Source: Limnohabitans sp. MMS-10A-192 | GTDB lineage: Bacteria > Pseudomonadota > Gammaproteobacteria > Burkholderiales > Burkholderiaceae_C | Direction of reading: 5' to 3' | Length of the DNA: 64,000 bases | NCBI RefSeq assembly: GCF_003063335.1 | Contig: NZ_NERX01000001.1 | Span: forward strand, 744,001 to 808,000 | Shown here: piece after piece, positions 32,782-41,457 of the stretch | How positions within the stretch are numbered: position 1 is the stretch's first letter | Layout of the letters: every line of letters starts with the position of its first letter | Made by a program: the position numbers and the translations under genes | The notes under the pieces: generated by a model | Databases searched by the model: none | What the model was told of the DNA's origin: nothing | Seen by the model: the letters and a program-made list of their open reading frames with translations, nothing else

Positions 32782-33583
32782 ATTGAGCCTCCCATTGGCT
32801 GATGATGCGGTGCAACTGCGCCACACCATCGGTCAAGGCTGCGGGTCCGGGTTGCAGGATGTCGGCCGATTTGATCTCAAACAACTGACCGTTGCGCACC
32901 GCGGGCACGTCTTGCCAGCCCGGGCGTGCGGCCACTTTTTCGGGGCGAAATTTCTTGCCGCACCACGAGCCGATGATGATGTCGGGGGCGCGTTCCACGA
33001 TGGTCTGTCCATCGGCAATGATGCGGTCACGGCCCAGCGACTGCACGGCCAGCTCGGGGAACACGTCGTCACCGCCTGCAATGCCCATCAACTCCGACAC
33101 CCAGCGGATGCCGCTGATGTGCGGCTCGTCCCATTCTTCAAAAAATACTTTGGGGCGGCGCTTGAAGCTGGCCGCCTTATGGCCGATGGCATCCAGCTCG
33201 GCGCGCATGACCGACAACCTGGCCAGGCCTTGCTCGGCCTCGCCCACCATCGCCGCCACTTGGTAGAGCATCGAGAAAATCTCATCCACGCTGCGCTGGT
33301 TGAAGATGGTGACCTGCACACCGGCCTTGATCAGCAAAGATGCGATGTCGGCCTGCAGGTCCGAAAATCCGAAAACACAATCGGGCTTGAGCGCCAGGAT
33401 CTTGTCGATCTTGGCGCTCAAAAAAGCACTGACTTTGGGTTTTTCTTCGCGGGCCCGGCGCGGCCGCACCGTGTAGCCCGAGATGCCCACGATGCGCTGC
33501 TCTTGCCCCAACAGGTACAGCCACTCTGTCGCCTCTTCGGTGAGGCAGACGATGCGTTGGGGGGCGAGAGATGTGCTCAACAT
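32774..33583 (-). CDS. Second BtuF-like binding protein lacking a signal peptide
   Basis: Protein of 269 residues with the periplasmic-binding-protein fold: PQRIVCLTEEATEWLYLLGQ, IVGISGYTVRPRRAREEKPK, SAFLSAKIDKILALKPDCVF, WDEPHISGIRWVSELMGIAG and APDIIIGSWCGKKFRPEKV. The N-terminus MLSTSLAPQRIVCL goes straight into the domain with no hydrophobic signal, so it is probably cytosolic or the real start lies elsewhere; none is visible in the 9 bp to the receptor stop. Similar corrinoid-binding paralogs occur in other Burkholderiales. Role might be intracellular corrinoid handling (inference). Confidence 0.85.
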   Translation of the reverse strand: MLSTSLAPQRIVCLTEEATEWLYLLGQEQRIVGISGYTVRPRRAREEKPKVSAFLSAKIDKILALKPDCVFGFSDLQADIASLLIKAGVQVTIFNQRSVDEIFSMLYQVAAMVGEAEQGLARLSVMRAELDAIGHKAASFKRRPKVFFEEWDEPHISGIRWVSELMGIAGGDDVFPELAVQSLGRDRIIADGQTIVERAPDIIIGSWCGKKFRPEKVAARPGWQDVPAVRNGQLFEIKSADILQPGPAALTDGVAQLHRIISQWEAQYA

Positions 33584-33592
33584 GACATTGTT

Positions 33593-35524
33593 TTACAACG
33601 ATGCCTTCAAGTTGAAGAACAACGCACGACCATCTGCAGGATAAATCCCGTTGTACTTGGCAAAGTCATAGTAATTCTTATCCAACACATTACGTACCCA
33701 TGCCGACAAAGTCAATGTTTTGGATAGTGAAGTATTCATTCCAAAATCAACCACGTTCCGAGATGGCATCAAAGGATAGTAAGCCGTTTGATCACTGGCT
33801 TGAAGCATATTGCTGCGATACCGTGTCGAGGCAATCAGCGTATATCCGTCCATGCGCTGCTCAGCCGTCAAACGTGCCACCTTTTTTGCCGTCAAAGGAA
33901 GTCGATTACCCACATTGAAGCCACTGTCAATCGCTGCATTGACAAAATCCAATCCACCTTTGAAGGTCAATGTCCCGTTAGCTTTCCAGCTTCCGTTGAA
34001 TGAAAGCACTTGACGCTGCGTGTCATATAGGTTTGTATTGCACGATGCAGAAATTCCTCCAATAGCTCCACAATCGTATTGGTATCCAATTTCATCACCT
34101 GCGTGAATATTTCTATAGTGAATATCGAACTTACCTGCCCCATATGAATGCTCAGCTTGAGCAAAGAACTCTCGGGTGCTCATTGGTTTGATTGTCGGAT
34201 TGATCGCCAACAAAGCATAGTCCCCGCTGGGTTTGAAGTAATACAACTCATCGGCATTGGCAAACCGGAATCCAGTCAAGCCCCCCACACGCAACACCGT
34301 GTTTTGAGACAGTTGATGCCTTAACGCCGCAGAGAAACCAGACTTTCGGGTACTTGCTGATGTGGTACTTCCCGCTGCATTGACCTGAAAATCGTTCTCG
34401 ACATTCTGTGTTCGTGCACCCAATTCCAAATTAACACTTTGACTAAGTGGCTGAGTTGTTTGCACGTAGAAGGATTGACTTAATTGTCCGACTTGTTTTC
34501 CAGCGTCTGTTTTTGCAGCCGTATCAGCGAATTCACCGCCGATAACCCACTGACCATTACCTATACGTGAATGCAGTTCTGGGCTAATTGAAGATCGAGA
34601 ATTACGAATGGTGTTGTAAAGCTTCTCTTGTGAAGACTGATGAAATACATCCACAGACAAAGAACTGTCATTGCTGAGGGCCCGGTCATATCGAGCACCG
34701 ATCGCTCCGCCGGAACGATCAGCCTCGGCAGGCTCAGCGCCAATTTTTCTAGGATTGGCCATGAACTCAGCTGGGCTCAAATAACTCGGAGATTGCGCCT
34801 TTTCTTCGAAGGCACGAGCAAAAAACCCGACACGCCCCCAATCTCCTGATGTTGACAATTTGAGTTGCGCGCTTTGCTGACGAGACTCGCTGTAAGCACG
34901 ATATCCATTGGCACTGGCAGACATCAAGGAAACGGCACCGCGTACATCGTCCGTTTTAAATCCAAGATAGGCGTCCAATTTTTTCGTACCAAAGCTTCCC
35001 AAACTAGCTGCCACTTCTTTTGTAGCATCGGTACGTGTGATGATGTTAATGACACCACCTTGTGCTCTATCCCCATAAAGCGCACCACCATTAGCCTTAC
35101 GGATTTCAATTCGCTCTATGCTACTCATAGGCAATTGAGCAAAACGAATTCCCGAGGAATCCAGGCTATTCAGACGTTCGCCATCAACCAAGACCAAAAC
35201 GTTTTGTGAACCCGCCTCTCCTAAATAGCCAATATCCAGTGAAGCATCAACTCCAGCACGTCCGTACAAACGTGTCAGAGACATTCCTCCAACCGTATCC
35301 AAGAACTCAGCCACATTTGATGCACCGGATTGCTCAATCTGCTCACGCGTAATCACATCCACAATGGCTGCCGACATCGAACGTGGCTGCGCCATGCGCG
35401 ATGCCGAAATGACGATGGGGTCAATGTCGTGACTGACATTTGCAGTAGACACAGAATTTTGCTGGGCATGCGTGGTGACGGCCAGCGTTAACGCACCGGC
35501 AAAAACTAACGTTTGGTTTTTCAT
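33593..35524 (-). CDS. btuB: TonB-dependent outer-membrane receptor, BtuB-like
   Basis: Outer-membrane corrinoid receptor of 643 residues. Signal peptide MKNQTLVFAGALTLAVTTHA, TonB-box region DIDPIVISASRM, plug domain (MSAAIVDVITREQIEQSGAS, VLVLVDGERLNSLDSSGIRF, SSIERIEIRKANGGALYGDR, GGVINIITRTDA) and a C-terminal barrel ending KYNGIYPADGRALFFNLKAS with the terminal aromatic strand. First gene after the cobalamin riboswitch, hence the B12 assignment. Its codons are clearly AT-richer than those of the rest of the operon, a possible sign of horizontal acquisition or receptor-type diversification. Confidence 0.93.
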   Translation of the reverse strand: MKNQTLVFAGALTLAVTTHAQQNSVSTANVSHDIDPIVISASRMAQPRSMSAAIVDVITREQIEQSGASNVAEFLDTVGGMSLTRLYGRAGVDASLDIGYLGEAGSQNVLVLVDGERLNSLDSSGIRFAQLPMSSIERIEIRKANGGALYGDRAQGGVINIITRTDATKEVAASLGSFGTKKLDAYLGFKTDDVRGAVSLMSASANGYRAYSESRQQSAQLKLSTSGDWGRVGFFARAFEEKAQSPSYLSPAEFMANPRKIGAEPAEADRSGGAIGARYDRALSNDSSLSVDVFHQSSQEKLYNTIRNSRSSISPELHSRIGNGQWVIGGEFADTAAKTDAGKQVGQLSQSFYVQTTQPLSQSVNLELGARTQNVENDFQVNAAGSTTSASTRKSGFSAALRHQLSQNTVLRVGGLTGFRFANADELYYFKPSGDYALLAINPTIKPMSTREFFAQAEHSYGAGKFDIHYRNIHAGDEIGYQYDCGAIGGISASCNTNLYDTQRQVLSFNGSWKANGTLTFKGGLDFVNAAIDSGFNVGNRLPLTAKKVARLTAEQRMDGYTLIASTRYRSNMLQASDQTAYYPLMPSRNVVDFGMNTSLSKTLTLSAWVRNVLDKNYYDFAKYNGIYPADGRALFFNLKASL

Positions 35525-35587
35525 AAGAAACTAACAAGTCAAAACGCCCTCACCGCCTTCCCCGACAGTGCATGGGCTTCACGACCG

Positions 35588-35828
35588 GTCTTGCGACAGG
35601 TCACCTTGTTGGCCGGTATCCGGGCTGACAGAGCGACCTTCATCACCTTCCCGGCGGCCTGTTTCAGGGTCACCAGTGGTTTGAGATGAAAGCGGAGTCT
35701 TTGTTTGTGGCAAAGACCCGTCTGCTTACCGTTGCGGGGGCAGCGCAGGTTAGGTCGGCCGTGGTGGCACTTCCCTCCTGCTTCCCGTTGAACTGCGGGC
35801 CGTGAACCGGCTTCGCGAGCACCAACTG
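35588..35828 (-). promoter_or_regulatory. Cobalamin (AdoCbl) riboswitch upstream of btuB
   Basis: On the minus strand the 390-bp space between btuB and the next gene contains the B12-box core CTGCCCCCGCAACGGTAAG, an upstream TTGGTGC segment, CAACGGGAAGCAGG, and downstream CCACTGG, GCCGGGAAGGTGATGAAGG and GTCAGCCCGGATACCGGCC, in the order found in class I cobalamin riboswitches. It ends about 60 nt before the btuB start, so B12 probably represses the receptor/transport/cobQ operon by masking translation or terminating transcription. The remaining bases to 35914 hold only the promoter region. Confidence 0.95.
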
Positions 35829-35914
35829 GGGGCTATTTTAGGCGTCAAGCTGTCAGCCAGCCTACAAGGACGGCCAAGGCCTACAATGGCATCAATTTTG
35901 ATAACTTGATTGCC

Positions 35915-36145
35915 ATGGCCCAACCCGACACCATCGATCAGATTGCCGAACGTGTGGATCACCTCTTGCTCCGTCACGAAGAGCTGCAACGCACACACGT
36001 TTTGCTGACCCAGCAAGTCCAGGCCCTCACACAGGAGCGCGATCAGCTCAAGTCCCGCCTGTCGGCCGCCCGGGCAAGGGTGGACTCCCTGATCGAGCGT
36101 TTACCGCAAGCATCTGCTTCGGCTGCGCCGGAGGTTTCTCAATGA
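35915..36145 (+). CDS. Small coiled-coil protein, ZapB-like/TIGR02449-type
   Basis: Protein of 76 residues that is almost entirely coiled coil (IAERVDHLLLRHEELQRTHV, LLTQQVQALTQERDQLKSRL) with an Ala/Ser tail. It is encoded just before zapA with a 4-bp ATGA overlap, as found for small ZapB-like division-associated proteins in many beta- and gammaproteobacteria. A role at the Z-ring alongside ZapA is inferred from context. The ATG giving MAQPDTIDQ is used; a TTG three codons upstream is less likely. Confidence 0.85.
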   Translation: MAQPDTIDQIAERVDHLLLRHEELQRTHVLLTQQVQALTQERDQLKSRLSAARARVDSLIERLPQASASAAPEVSQ

Positions 36146-36471
36146 GCGCCAAACAAATCGAAGTCCAGATCATGGGCCAAAGCTATATCCTGGGCTGCCC
36201 CGAGGGTGGCGAAGCGCGGCTGCAAGCGGCCGTGCAAAAAGTCGATGTGGCCATGTGCAAGATCCGCGATGCTGGCAAGATCAAGGCCCGCGACCGCATT
36301 GCCGTGCTGGCCGCCCTGAACCTGGCTTTTGACCAAGGTGACAACGCCACCGCCGCCCCCAGTGCTGCCGCCAAACCCGCCGACACCAGCACGCCTGAAA
36401 GCCAGGACCGCCTGACACAGCTGCTGCAACGGCTGGACCGGGCGATTGAATCCGACGGTCAATTGCTCTGA
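36142..36471 (+). CDS. zapA: Cell division protein ZapA
   Basis: FtsZ-associated protein of 109 residues that cross-links Z-ring filaments in the cytoplasm. N-terminal globular part KQIEVQIMGQSYILGCPEGG and RLQAAVQKVDVAMCKIRDAG, with the KARDRIAVLAALNLAFD helix, are characteristic. The C-terminal half is helical after a low-complexity Ala/Pro linker. The 6S RNA gene lies directly downstream, the conserved ssrS position in proteobacteria, which supports the call. Confidence 0.94.
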   Translation: MSAKQIEVQIMGQSYILGCPEGGEARLQAAVQKVDVAMCKIRDAGKIKARDRIAVLAALNLAFDQGDNATAAPSAAAKPADTSTPESQDRLTQLLQRLDRAIESDGQLL

Positions 36472-36497
36472 GTTCCGCAAGCGGGCCCTCAAAGGCC

Positions 36498-36503
36498 TAC
36501 AAT
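36498..36503 (+). promoter_or_regulatory. Candidate -10 box of 6S RNA
   Basis: TACAAT lies about 7 bp upstream of the first base of the predicted 6S RNA terminal stem, the right spacing for a sigma-70 promoter. No clear -35 was identified. Confidence 0.6.
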
Positions 36504-36508
36504 CCGCC

Positions 36509-36685
36509 TGTCTGCGGTGCACGCCGGGCTTTATATTTCCTTGAACCAATGCTCATAGAGCACGGGCTTGGTACATTGGCTGGTGAGCGTGATCGTCTCG
36601 CGTCAGATGAACCCAACGCCAGTCTGCCCTCGCCCACCTGAACCCCCGGTTCAGGATGACGGTCCGGTGGCATTCGCAGACACCT
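36509..36685 (+). ncRNA. ssrS: 6S RNA
   Basis: The space between zapA and the next gene holds a closed stem, GTCTGCG at 36510 pairing with CGCAGAC at 36675, with long interrupted helices between (TTGAACC and GGTTCAGG segments, GAGCACGGGC, GGCTGGTGAGCG) and the central open region expected of 6S RNA. Length is about 175 nt. The location directly after zapA is the conserved ssrS locus. It binds sigma-70 RNA polymerase and tunes transcription in stationary phase. Boundaries are approximate. Confidence 0.88.
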
Positions 36686-36709
36686 TCTTCACTTGCACGC
36701 CAATTCACC

Positions 36710-37525
36710 ATGATGATTGAACCAACGCTGCTGGCCGAATTGGCCGTTCTGGGCCTTTGCACAGGTTTTCTGGCCGGTCTGCTCGGCATTGGTGGCGGCA
36801 TGATCATGGTGCCCTTCCTCACCTATTTGCTCGGACAGCGCGGCGTGGGTCCTGATCTGGCCGTGAAGATGGCGATTGCCACCTCGATGGCGACCATCAT
36901 CTTCACTTCGGTGTCGAGCGTGCGGGCTCACCACAAGAAAAAAGCTGTGCGCTGGGATCTGGTCAAAGGTCTGGCACCCGGCATTGTGCTGGGCAGCCTG
37001 ATCGGCAGCATGGGCATTTTTGCATTCGTCAAAGGTGCATCGCTGGCCTTGTTCTTTGCCGCATTCGTGGGCTTCTCTGCCACGCAAATGTTTCTGGACA
37101 AGAAACCCGCCCCTACCCGCCAAATGCCTGGTTTTACCGGTCAATTGGGTGCCGGTGGCTTGATCGGTTTGTTGTCAGGTCTGGTTGGCGCCGGTGGCGG
37201 CTTCATCAGCGTGCCCTTCATGACCTGGTGCAATGTGGCCATTCACAACGCGGTGGCCACCAGTGCAGCCTTGGGCTTTCCGATTGCTTTGGCCAACGTG
37301 GCCGGCTACATCGTCAGCGGTCAGAACGTGCAGAACCTGCCTGACTATTCGTTTGGCTACCTGTGGCTGCCAGCGCTGGTGGTGATTGCCGTGTGCAGCG
37401 TGACCATGGCCCCTGTGGGTGCGGCCACGGCACACAAGCTGCCCGTCAAACAGCTCAAGCGCGTGTTCGCCACCATCTTGTATGTGCTGGCTGCCTACAT
37501 GCTTTACAAAGGCCTGAGCGCCTGA
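36710..37525 (+). CDS. TauE/SafE family sulfite/anion exporter
   Basis: Inner-membrane protein of 271 residues with about eight helices and the duplicated family motif: LAGLLGIGGGMIMVPFL in the first half and LSGLVGAGGGFISVPFM in the second, plus AIATSMATIIFTSVSS and AVATSAALGFPIALAN. Such proteins export sulfite, sulfoacetate or other small anions; the substrate here is unknown. The ATG giving MMIEPTLLAELAV is chosen; the 18-codon extension overlaps 6S RNA and is rejected. Confidence 0.92.
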   Translation: MMIEPTLLAELAVLGLCTGFLAGLLGIGGGMIMVPFLTYLLGQRGVGPDLAVKMAIATSMATIIFTSVSSVRAHHKKKAVRWDLVKGLAPGIVLGSLIGSMGIFAFVKGASLALFFAAFVGFSATQMFLDKKPAPTRQMPGFTGQLGAGGLIGLLSGLVGAGGGFISVPFMTWCNVAIHNAVATSAALGFPIALANVAGYIVSGQNVQNLPDYSFGYLWLPALVVIAVCSVTMAPVGAATAHKLPVKQLKRVFATILYVLAAYMLYKGLSA

Positions 37526-37543
37526 TCCGCTTGGCGTGTCCGC

Positions 37544-38269
37544 TCATTTGAGTTGGATGCTGCCCGCAACATTGACCGCCACGCGGGACTGACCTGCCTG
37601 CGCAGGAACGGGCATGGGGGATGGCGCGGCATCCATTTGTATCGCGGCCATGCGCATCTGAGGCGGCTCACCCGATGTCTCCTGATTGGTGACACGCACT
37701 TCGCGCAGACCGTAAGAGCCAAAGCCAAAGCTGGAGGCCAATGCACTGGCTCGCGCCTGGAATTGCGCCACCGCCTGACCCTGAATGCGGCTTTCGGTCT
37801 GGCGCTTGAGTTCAGGACTGACTTCCCAATGCATCTGGCTGACGGTCAGGCCCTGCACGCGTCCGGCCACAGCGGTGATGCGCTCCACATCACGACCTTG
37901 CAGCACCAATTCGGCCACACCGGTCCAGCCGTTGGTTTTGCCGTCGCGGCCATAACGCGGGGAGACCGACAATTGGCCTGTGCTGACATCCAGCAAACCC
38001 GCTTGAGCAGAACCTTGCGCCAAGCTCAATGCAGAAGCCAGCTGTGTTTTGATCTGCTTTTGAACGGCGGCGGCATCGGTCCCTTCTTTTTGCACGGCCA
38101 AGGTCATGACCAGCCAATCCTGTGTGACCTGCGCTGAAGCCGATGCGCTCAAATGCACAATCTGAGAAGAGGCAACAAGCGGATCCTTGGTCACAGAATT
38201 TTGTGCATGGGCCGTGATGCTGGACAACGCCACAATGATGGCGGCAGACAAGCTGTTGAAATTTCGCAT
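37544..38269 (-). CDS. SIMPL domain (DUF541) periplasmic protein
   Basis: Protein of 241 residues with a signal peptide (MRNFNSLSAAIIVALSSITA, cleavage near AHA-QN) followed by a SIMPL/DUF541 domain: VHLSASASAQVTQDWLVMTL, a helical segment with AVQKQIKTQLASALSLA, TGQLSVSPRYGRDGKTNGW and a late SFGFGSYGLREVRVTN. Family members are periplasmic or outer-membrane-associated with loosely defined stress roles. Convergent with the TauE gene; monocistronic. Confidence 0.88.
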   Translation of the reverse strand: MRNFNSLSAAIIVALSSITAHAQNSVTKDPLVASSQIVHLSASASAQVTQDWLVMTLAVQKEGTDAAAVQKQIKTQLASALSLAQGSAQAGLLDVSTGQLSVSPRYGRDGKTNGWTGVAELVLQGRDVERITAVAGRVQGLTVSQMHWEVSPELKRQTESRIQGQAVAQFQARASALASSFGFGSYGLREVRVTNQETSGEPPQMRMAAIQMDAAPSPMPVPAQAGQSRVAVNVAGSIQLK

Positions 38270-38346
38270 GAACACCTCGTGAAAATGAGGTGCCATTGTG
38301 AGCGCCCAAGGGCCGTCAACGGGCCATCAGACACTTCGACGTCGTA

Positions 38347-39069
38347 TCAGGGTGTAACGCACCATGGCGCTTGGTCGTGCACCAAGCCCATCCACAAAGC
38401 CCAAGAGGACAAGCCCACCAGGGCCAGTCCAGCCACGCGCACGCCCCACGCGCCATCACCAAGGGATTGCAGGCGCAGCAACAACCAAGGCCCGGTCCAC
38501 AAACTCAAGCTCGAACCCAAGGCGAAAAGAGCCATGCTGCTCGCGCCATTCAAAGGATCGCCCGCCAAAGCGGCGACCATCAAAGCGGAATAGAGCAAGC
38601 CGCAAGGCATCAGTGCCCACAATAATCCGACCAGCAAAGGCGCGACGGCGCCGGAGCGCTGATGAAAAGCACGAACACGCGCCCACAGTCTGCGGGCACC
38701 TGCTTCGAGCCACACCGGCTGGCGCGCTTGCACCACCAACACCAGCCCCAAGGCCATTGCCGACAGATGCAGCAAGGTCCACAGGGGTCGCAAAGCAGCC
38801 GACTGAATGGTGAGCCACCCGAGGCCCTGCACGCTGTACGCAGCGGCTGCGCCCAGCAATGAATACCCCAACATCCGACCGACTTGGAAAGTCCAAAGCG
38901 CACGCAGACGGTGCTCGCCTGCCGCCTGCCCCAGACCTGCACAGGCAGCCCCACACATGGCAACGCAGTGAGGACCACCCAAGAGACCCATCATCAACGC
39001 AGTGATGGCCAAAGAACTTTGCATGTTTTTCCCGCTTGATCCGCGCTCCTGCGCAGACATCTTGCCCAT
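38347..39069 (-). CDS. SafE/UreH-type membrane protein near the cco cluster
   Basis: Membrane protein of up to 240 residues with about six helices. The family motif with paired cysteines LLGGPHCVAMCGAACAGLGQ and a second MPCGLLYSALMVAALAG identify the UreH-like/SafE group, which in proteobacteria is often encoded with cbb3 oxidase genes and is implicated in copper or metal handling. It follows hemN by 6 bp, so both are probably driven from the FNR-box promoter upstream of hemN. Start uncertain: ATGs at 39069, 39060 or 39024 are possible. Confidence 0.85.
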   Translation of the reverse strand: MGKMSAQERGSSGKNMQSSLAITALMMGLLGGPHCVAMCGAACAGLGQAAGEHRLRALWTFQVGRMLGYSLLGAAAAYSVQGLGWLTIQSAALRPLWTLLHLSAMALGLVLVVQARQPVWLEAGARRLWARVRAFHQRSGAVAPLLVGLLWALMPCGLLYSALMVAALAGDPLNGASSMALFALGSSLSLWTGPWLLLRLQSLGDGAWGVRVAGLALVGLSSWALWMGLVHDQAPWCVTP

Positions 39070-39075
39070 CCTAGC

Positions 39076-40458
39076 TCAGATGATTTTGGAAAAACGGGTC
39101 CGATTGCGGTCGGCTTGCAGATAGCGGTCAAACACCATGGCCACGCCGCGCACAAAAAACCAGCCCATGCCGGTCACCTGAATGCCGGTGTCGCTCAGCT
39201 GCACCAAGCCTTGGCCTTGCATGTCATCGAGTTGCGCCAATTCGGCTGAGAAGTATTTCTTGAAGTCCACCAGCCAAGCCAGGTTGATGGACTCGAACTG
39301 CAACTGCCCCTGGCACATCAAGGCCATGATCACGGCGCGGCGGATCAGGTCGTCACGCGTCAGCGCCAGGCCACGCACCACGGGCAGATGCCCCTGGTCG
39401 AGCAGATCGCAATACTCTTCCATGGTCTTGGCGTTTTGGCTGTAGGTGGCTCCCACACGGCCAATGGAGGACACCCCCAGGGCAATCAAATCGCAATCGG
39501 CTTGGGTGCTGTAGCCCTGAAAATTGCGGTGCAAGCGCCCTTGCCGCTTGGCCACAGCCAAGGCATCGTCGGGCAAGGCAAAGTGGTCCATGCCAATGTA
39601 GACATAGCCCGCCTCAGTGAAGGCATCCAGCGAACTTGAGAGCATGGCCACTTTGGCACCACCTGAAGGCAGCTCAGCGGCATGGATGCGCCGCTGAGGC
39701 TTGAAGCGCTCGGGCAAATGCGCATAGGCGTACAAGGCAATGCGGTCCGGGCGCAATTCATTGACCTGTGCCAAGGTGCGCTCAAACGACTCTGGGGTCT
39801 GCAAGGGCAAGCCATAGATCAGGTCGACGTTGACCGATTCGAAACCCAGACGGCGCGCAGCCGCCACCAGGTCAAACACCTGCTGAGCGGGTTGGACGCG
39901 GTGCACCGCTTTTTGCACAGCCGGATCAAAGTCCTGCACGCCAAAGCTCAGGCGGTTAAAACCCAGCTCGGCCAACACGGCCAAGCGTTGTTCGTCAACG
40001 GTGCGGGGATCGACTTCGACCGAATACTCACCACCCGGCACAAACTCAAAATGGCGCCGCAGCATGTGCATCAATTCACGCAACTCGTCATCGCTCAAAA
40101 AGGTGGGTGTGCCGCCGCCCAGGTGCAGCTGGCTGACCGACTGCCCCATGCCCAAATGGGCTGTGTGCAATTGCACTTCACGCGTCAAGTAACGCAAATA
40201 GGTTGCAGCCCGGTCTTTGTGCTTGGTGATGATCTTGTTGCAGGCGCAGTAGTAGCACAGTGACTCGCAAAACGGGATGTGAACGTACAAGGACAAAGGC
40301 GTTGCCTTGCCAATCGCACCCGATTTTCGCTGGTCAAGTGCTTGCAAATAGTCAGCTTCGCCAAACGCCTCCACAAAGCGGTCTGCCGTGGGGTACGAGG
40401 TGTAGCGAGGCCCGGGGACATCAAATCGTGTCAGCAATTCAGGCGTGATGAGGGACAT
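39076..40458 (-). CDS. hemN: Oxygen-independent coproporphyrinogen III oxidase
   Basis: Radical SAM haem-biosynthesis enzyme of 460 residues that decarboxylates coproporphyrinogen III without oxygen. The 4Fe-4S motif is in PFCESLCYYCACNKIITKH (C-x3-C-x2-C plus an extra Cys), with YTSYPTADRFVE at the N-terminus, LHLGGGTPTFLSDDELREL and SVEVDPRTVDEQRLAVLAEL. Divergent from fnr with an FNR-type box at 40528-40541, about 70 bp before this start, consistent with anaerobic induction. Confidence 0.97.
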   Translation of the reverse strand: MSLITPELLTRFDVPGPRYTSYPTADRFVEAFGEADYLQALDQRKSGAIGKATPLSLYVHIPFCESLCYYCACNKIITKHKDRAATYLRYLTREVQLHTAHLGMGQSVSQLHLGGGTPTFLSDDELRELMHMLRRHFEFVPGGEYSVEVDPRTVDEQRLAVLAELGFNRLSFGVQDFDPAVQKAVHRVQPAQQVFDLVAAARRLGFESVNVDLIYGLPLQTPESFERTLAQVNELRPDRIALYAYAHLPERFKPQRRIHAAELPSGGAKVAMLSSSLDAFTEAGYVYIGMDHFALPDDALAVAKRQGRLHRNFQGYSTQADCDLIALGVSSIGRVGATYSQNAKTMEEYCDLLDQGHLPVVRGLALTRDDLIRRAVIMALMCQGQLQFESINLAWLVDFKKYFSAELAQLDDMQGQGLVQLSDTGIQVTGMGWFFVRGVAMVFDRYLQADRNRTRFSKII

Positions 40459-40527
40459 GAGCCCACCCTTTAATCAAATCGTGTTCAGTACGGGTGTCGA
40501 CTTTGCCCGCAAGTCATGCAGCGTGTT

Positions 40528-40541
40528 TTGACACAAGTCAA
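40528..40541. promoter_or_regulatory. FNR/ANR-type box between hemN and fnr
   Basis: TTGACACAAGTCAA is a perfect TTGAC-N4-GTCAA dyad, one base per half-site from the TTGAT-N4-ATCAA consensus. It is placed 70 bp from hemN and about 127 bp from fnr, so it more probably activates hemN but could also mediate fnr autoregulation. Confidence 0.75.
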
Positions 40542-40667
40542 TGTTCGTAATGGTTAACTTCAATTTTTGACTGTTTCCGGGTATACCCCGAAGAGTAGCG
40601 AAGAAATCGTATTAAGCTCAAGACTTGATCCAAGGCAAGAACCATTTGTCATCGACGAGATAACACC

Positions 40668-41390
40668 ATGAATCCACAAGCCATCAAAGTCGCCTGCTCC
40701 AACTGCAACCTGCGCGAACTGTGCATGCCCATGGGTTTGAACGAACAGGACCTCAACCGACTCGATGATCTGGTGGCCGTGCGTCGCAAAATCAAACGCG
40801 GCGGTACCCTGTTCACCAATGGCGAAAAGTTCACATCGCTGTACGCCATTCGTACCGGATTTTTCAAAACCTGCCTGGCCACCGAAGATGGTCGCGATCA
40901 GGTGACCGGGTTTCAGATGGCAGGCGAGATCATTGGTCTGGATGGCATCGTGCACGATCAACACACTTGCGATGCGGTGGCCCTGGAAGACGCTGAAGTC
41001 TGCGTCATGCCCTTCGACCGTATCGAAGAGCTGTCACGTGAAGTGACCGCTTTACAGCACCATGTGCACAAAATCATGAGCCGTGAAATCGTGCGTGAGC
41101 ACGGTGTGATGTTGCTCTTGGGCAGCATGCGGGCGGAAGAACGTCTGGCCGCTTTTTTACTGAACCTGGTGCAACGCTTGCACGCAAGGGGGTTCTCTCA
41201 GTCCGAATTGGTGTTGCGCATGACACGAGAAGAAATCGGCAGTTATCTGGGCCTCAAATTGGAGACCGTGAGCCGAACTTTTTCAAAGTTCGTGGAAGAT
41301 GGCACTGTAGAAGTCAAGCAGCGGCATGTGCGAATTCTGGACACCGATGGTTTGCAACGCCTGGTCAACAACCCTGCACATTGTCATTGA
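40668..41390 (+). CDS. fnr: Fnr-family oxygen-responsive transcription regulator
   Basis: CRP/FNR-fold regulator of 240 residues. The N-terminal cysteine cluster CSNCNLRELC plus the internal cysteine in VHDQHTCDAVALED supply the four ligands of the oxygen-labile 4Fe-4S centre. A cyclic-nucleotide-type barrel follows, then the C-terminal HTH with LVLRMTREEIGSYLGLKLET and VSRTFSKFVEDG (E-x-x-S-R recognition helix), which predicts binding to TTGAT-N4-ATCAA. It sits between hemN and the cco cluster, both of which have such boxes, so it is the local master regulator. Confidence 0.96.
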   Translation: MNPQAIKVACSNCNLRELCMPMGLNEQDLNRLDDLVAVRRKIKRGGTLFTNGEKFTSLYAIRTGFFKTCLATEDGRDQVTGFQMAGEIIGLDGIVHDQHTCDAVALEDAEVCVMPFDRIEELSREVTALQHHVHKIMSREIVREHGVMLLLGSMRAEERLAAFLLNLVQRLHARGFSQSELVLRMTREEIGSYLGLKLETVSRTFSKFVEDGTVEVKQRHVRILDTDGLQRLVNNPAHCH

Positions 41391-41428
41391 CAGCTTCAGG
41401 GTTGGAGCCCTTTCAAAACTTGCATAAA

Positions 41429-41452
41429 AAAAGGGGCGTCACGCCCCTGTTT
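41429..41452 (+). terminator. Bidirectional terminator between fnr and the cco cluster
   Basis: Stem AGGGGCG/CGCCCCT around TCA with an A-run on the left (41425-41431) and a T-rich right side, located between the convergent 3' ends of fnr and the last cco-cluster gene. Confidence 0.75.
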
Positions 41453-41457
41453 CACTG

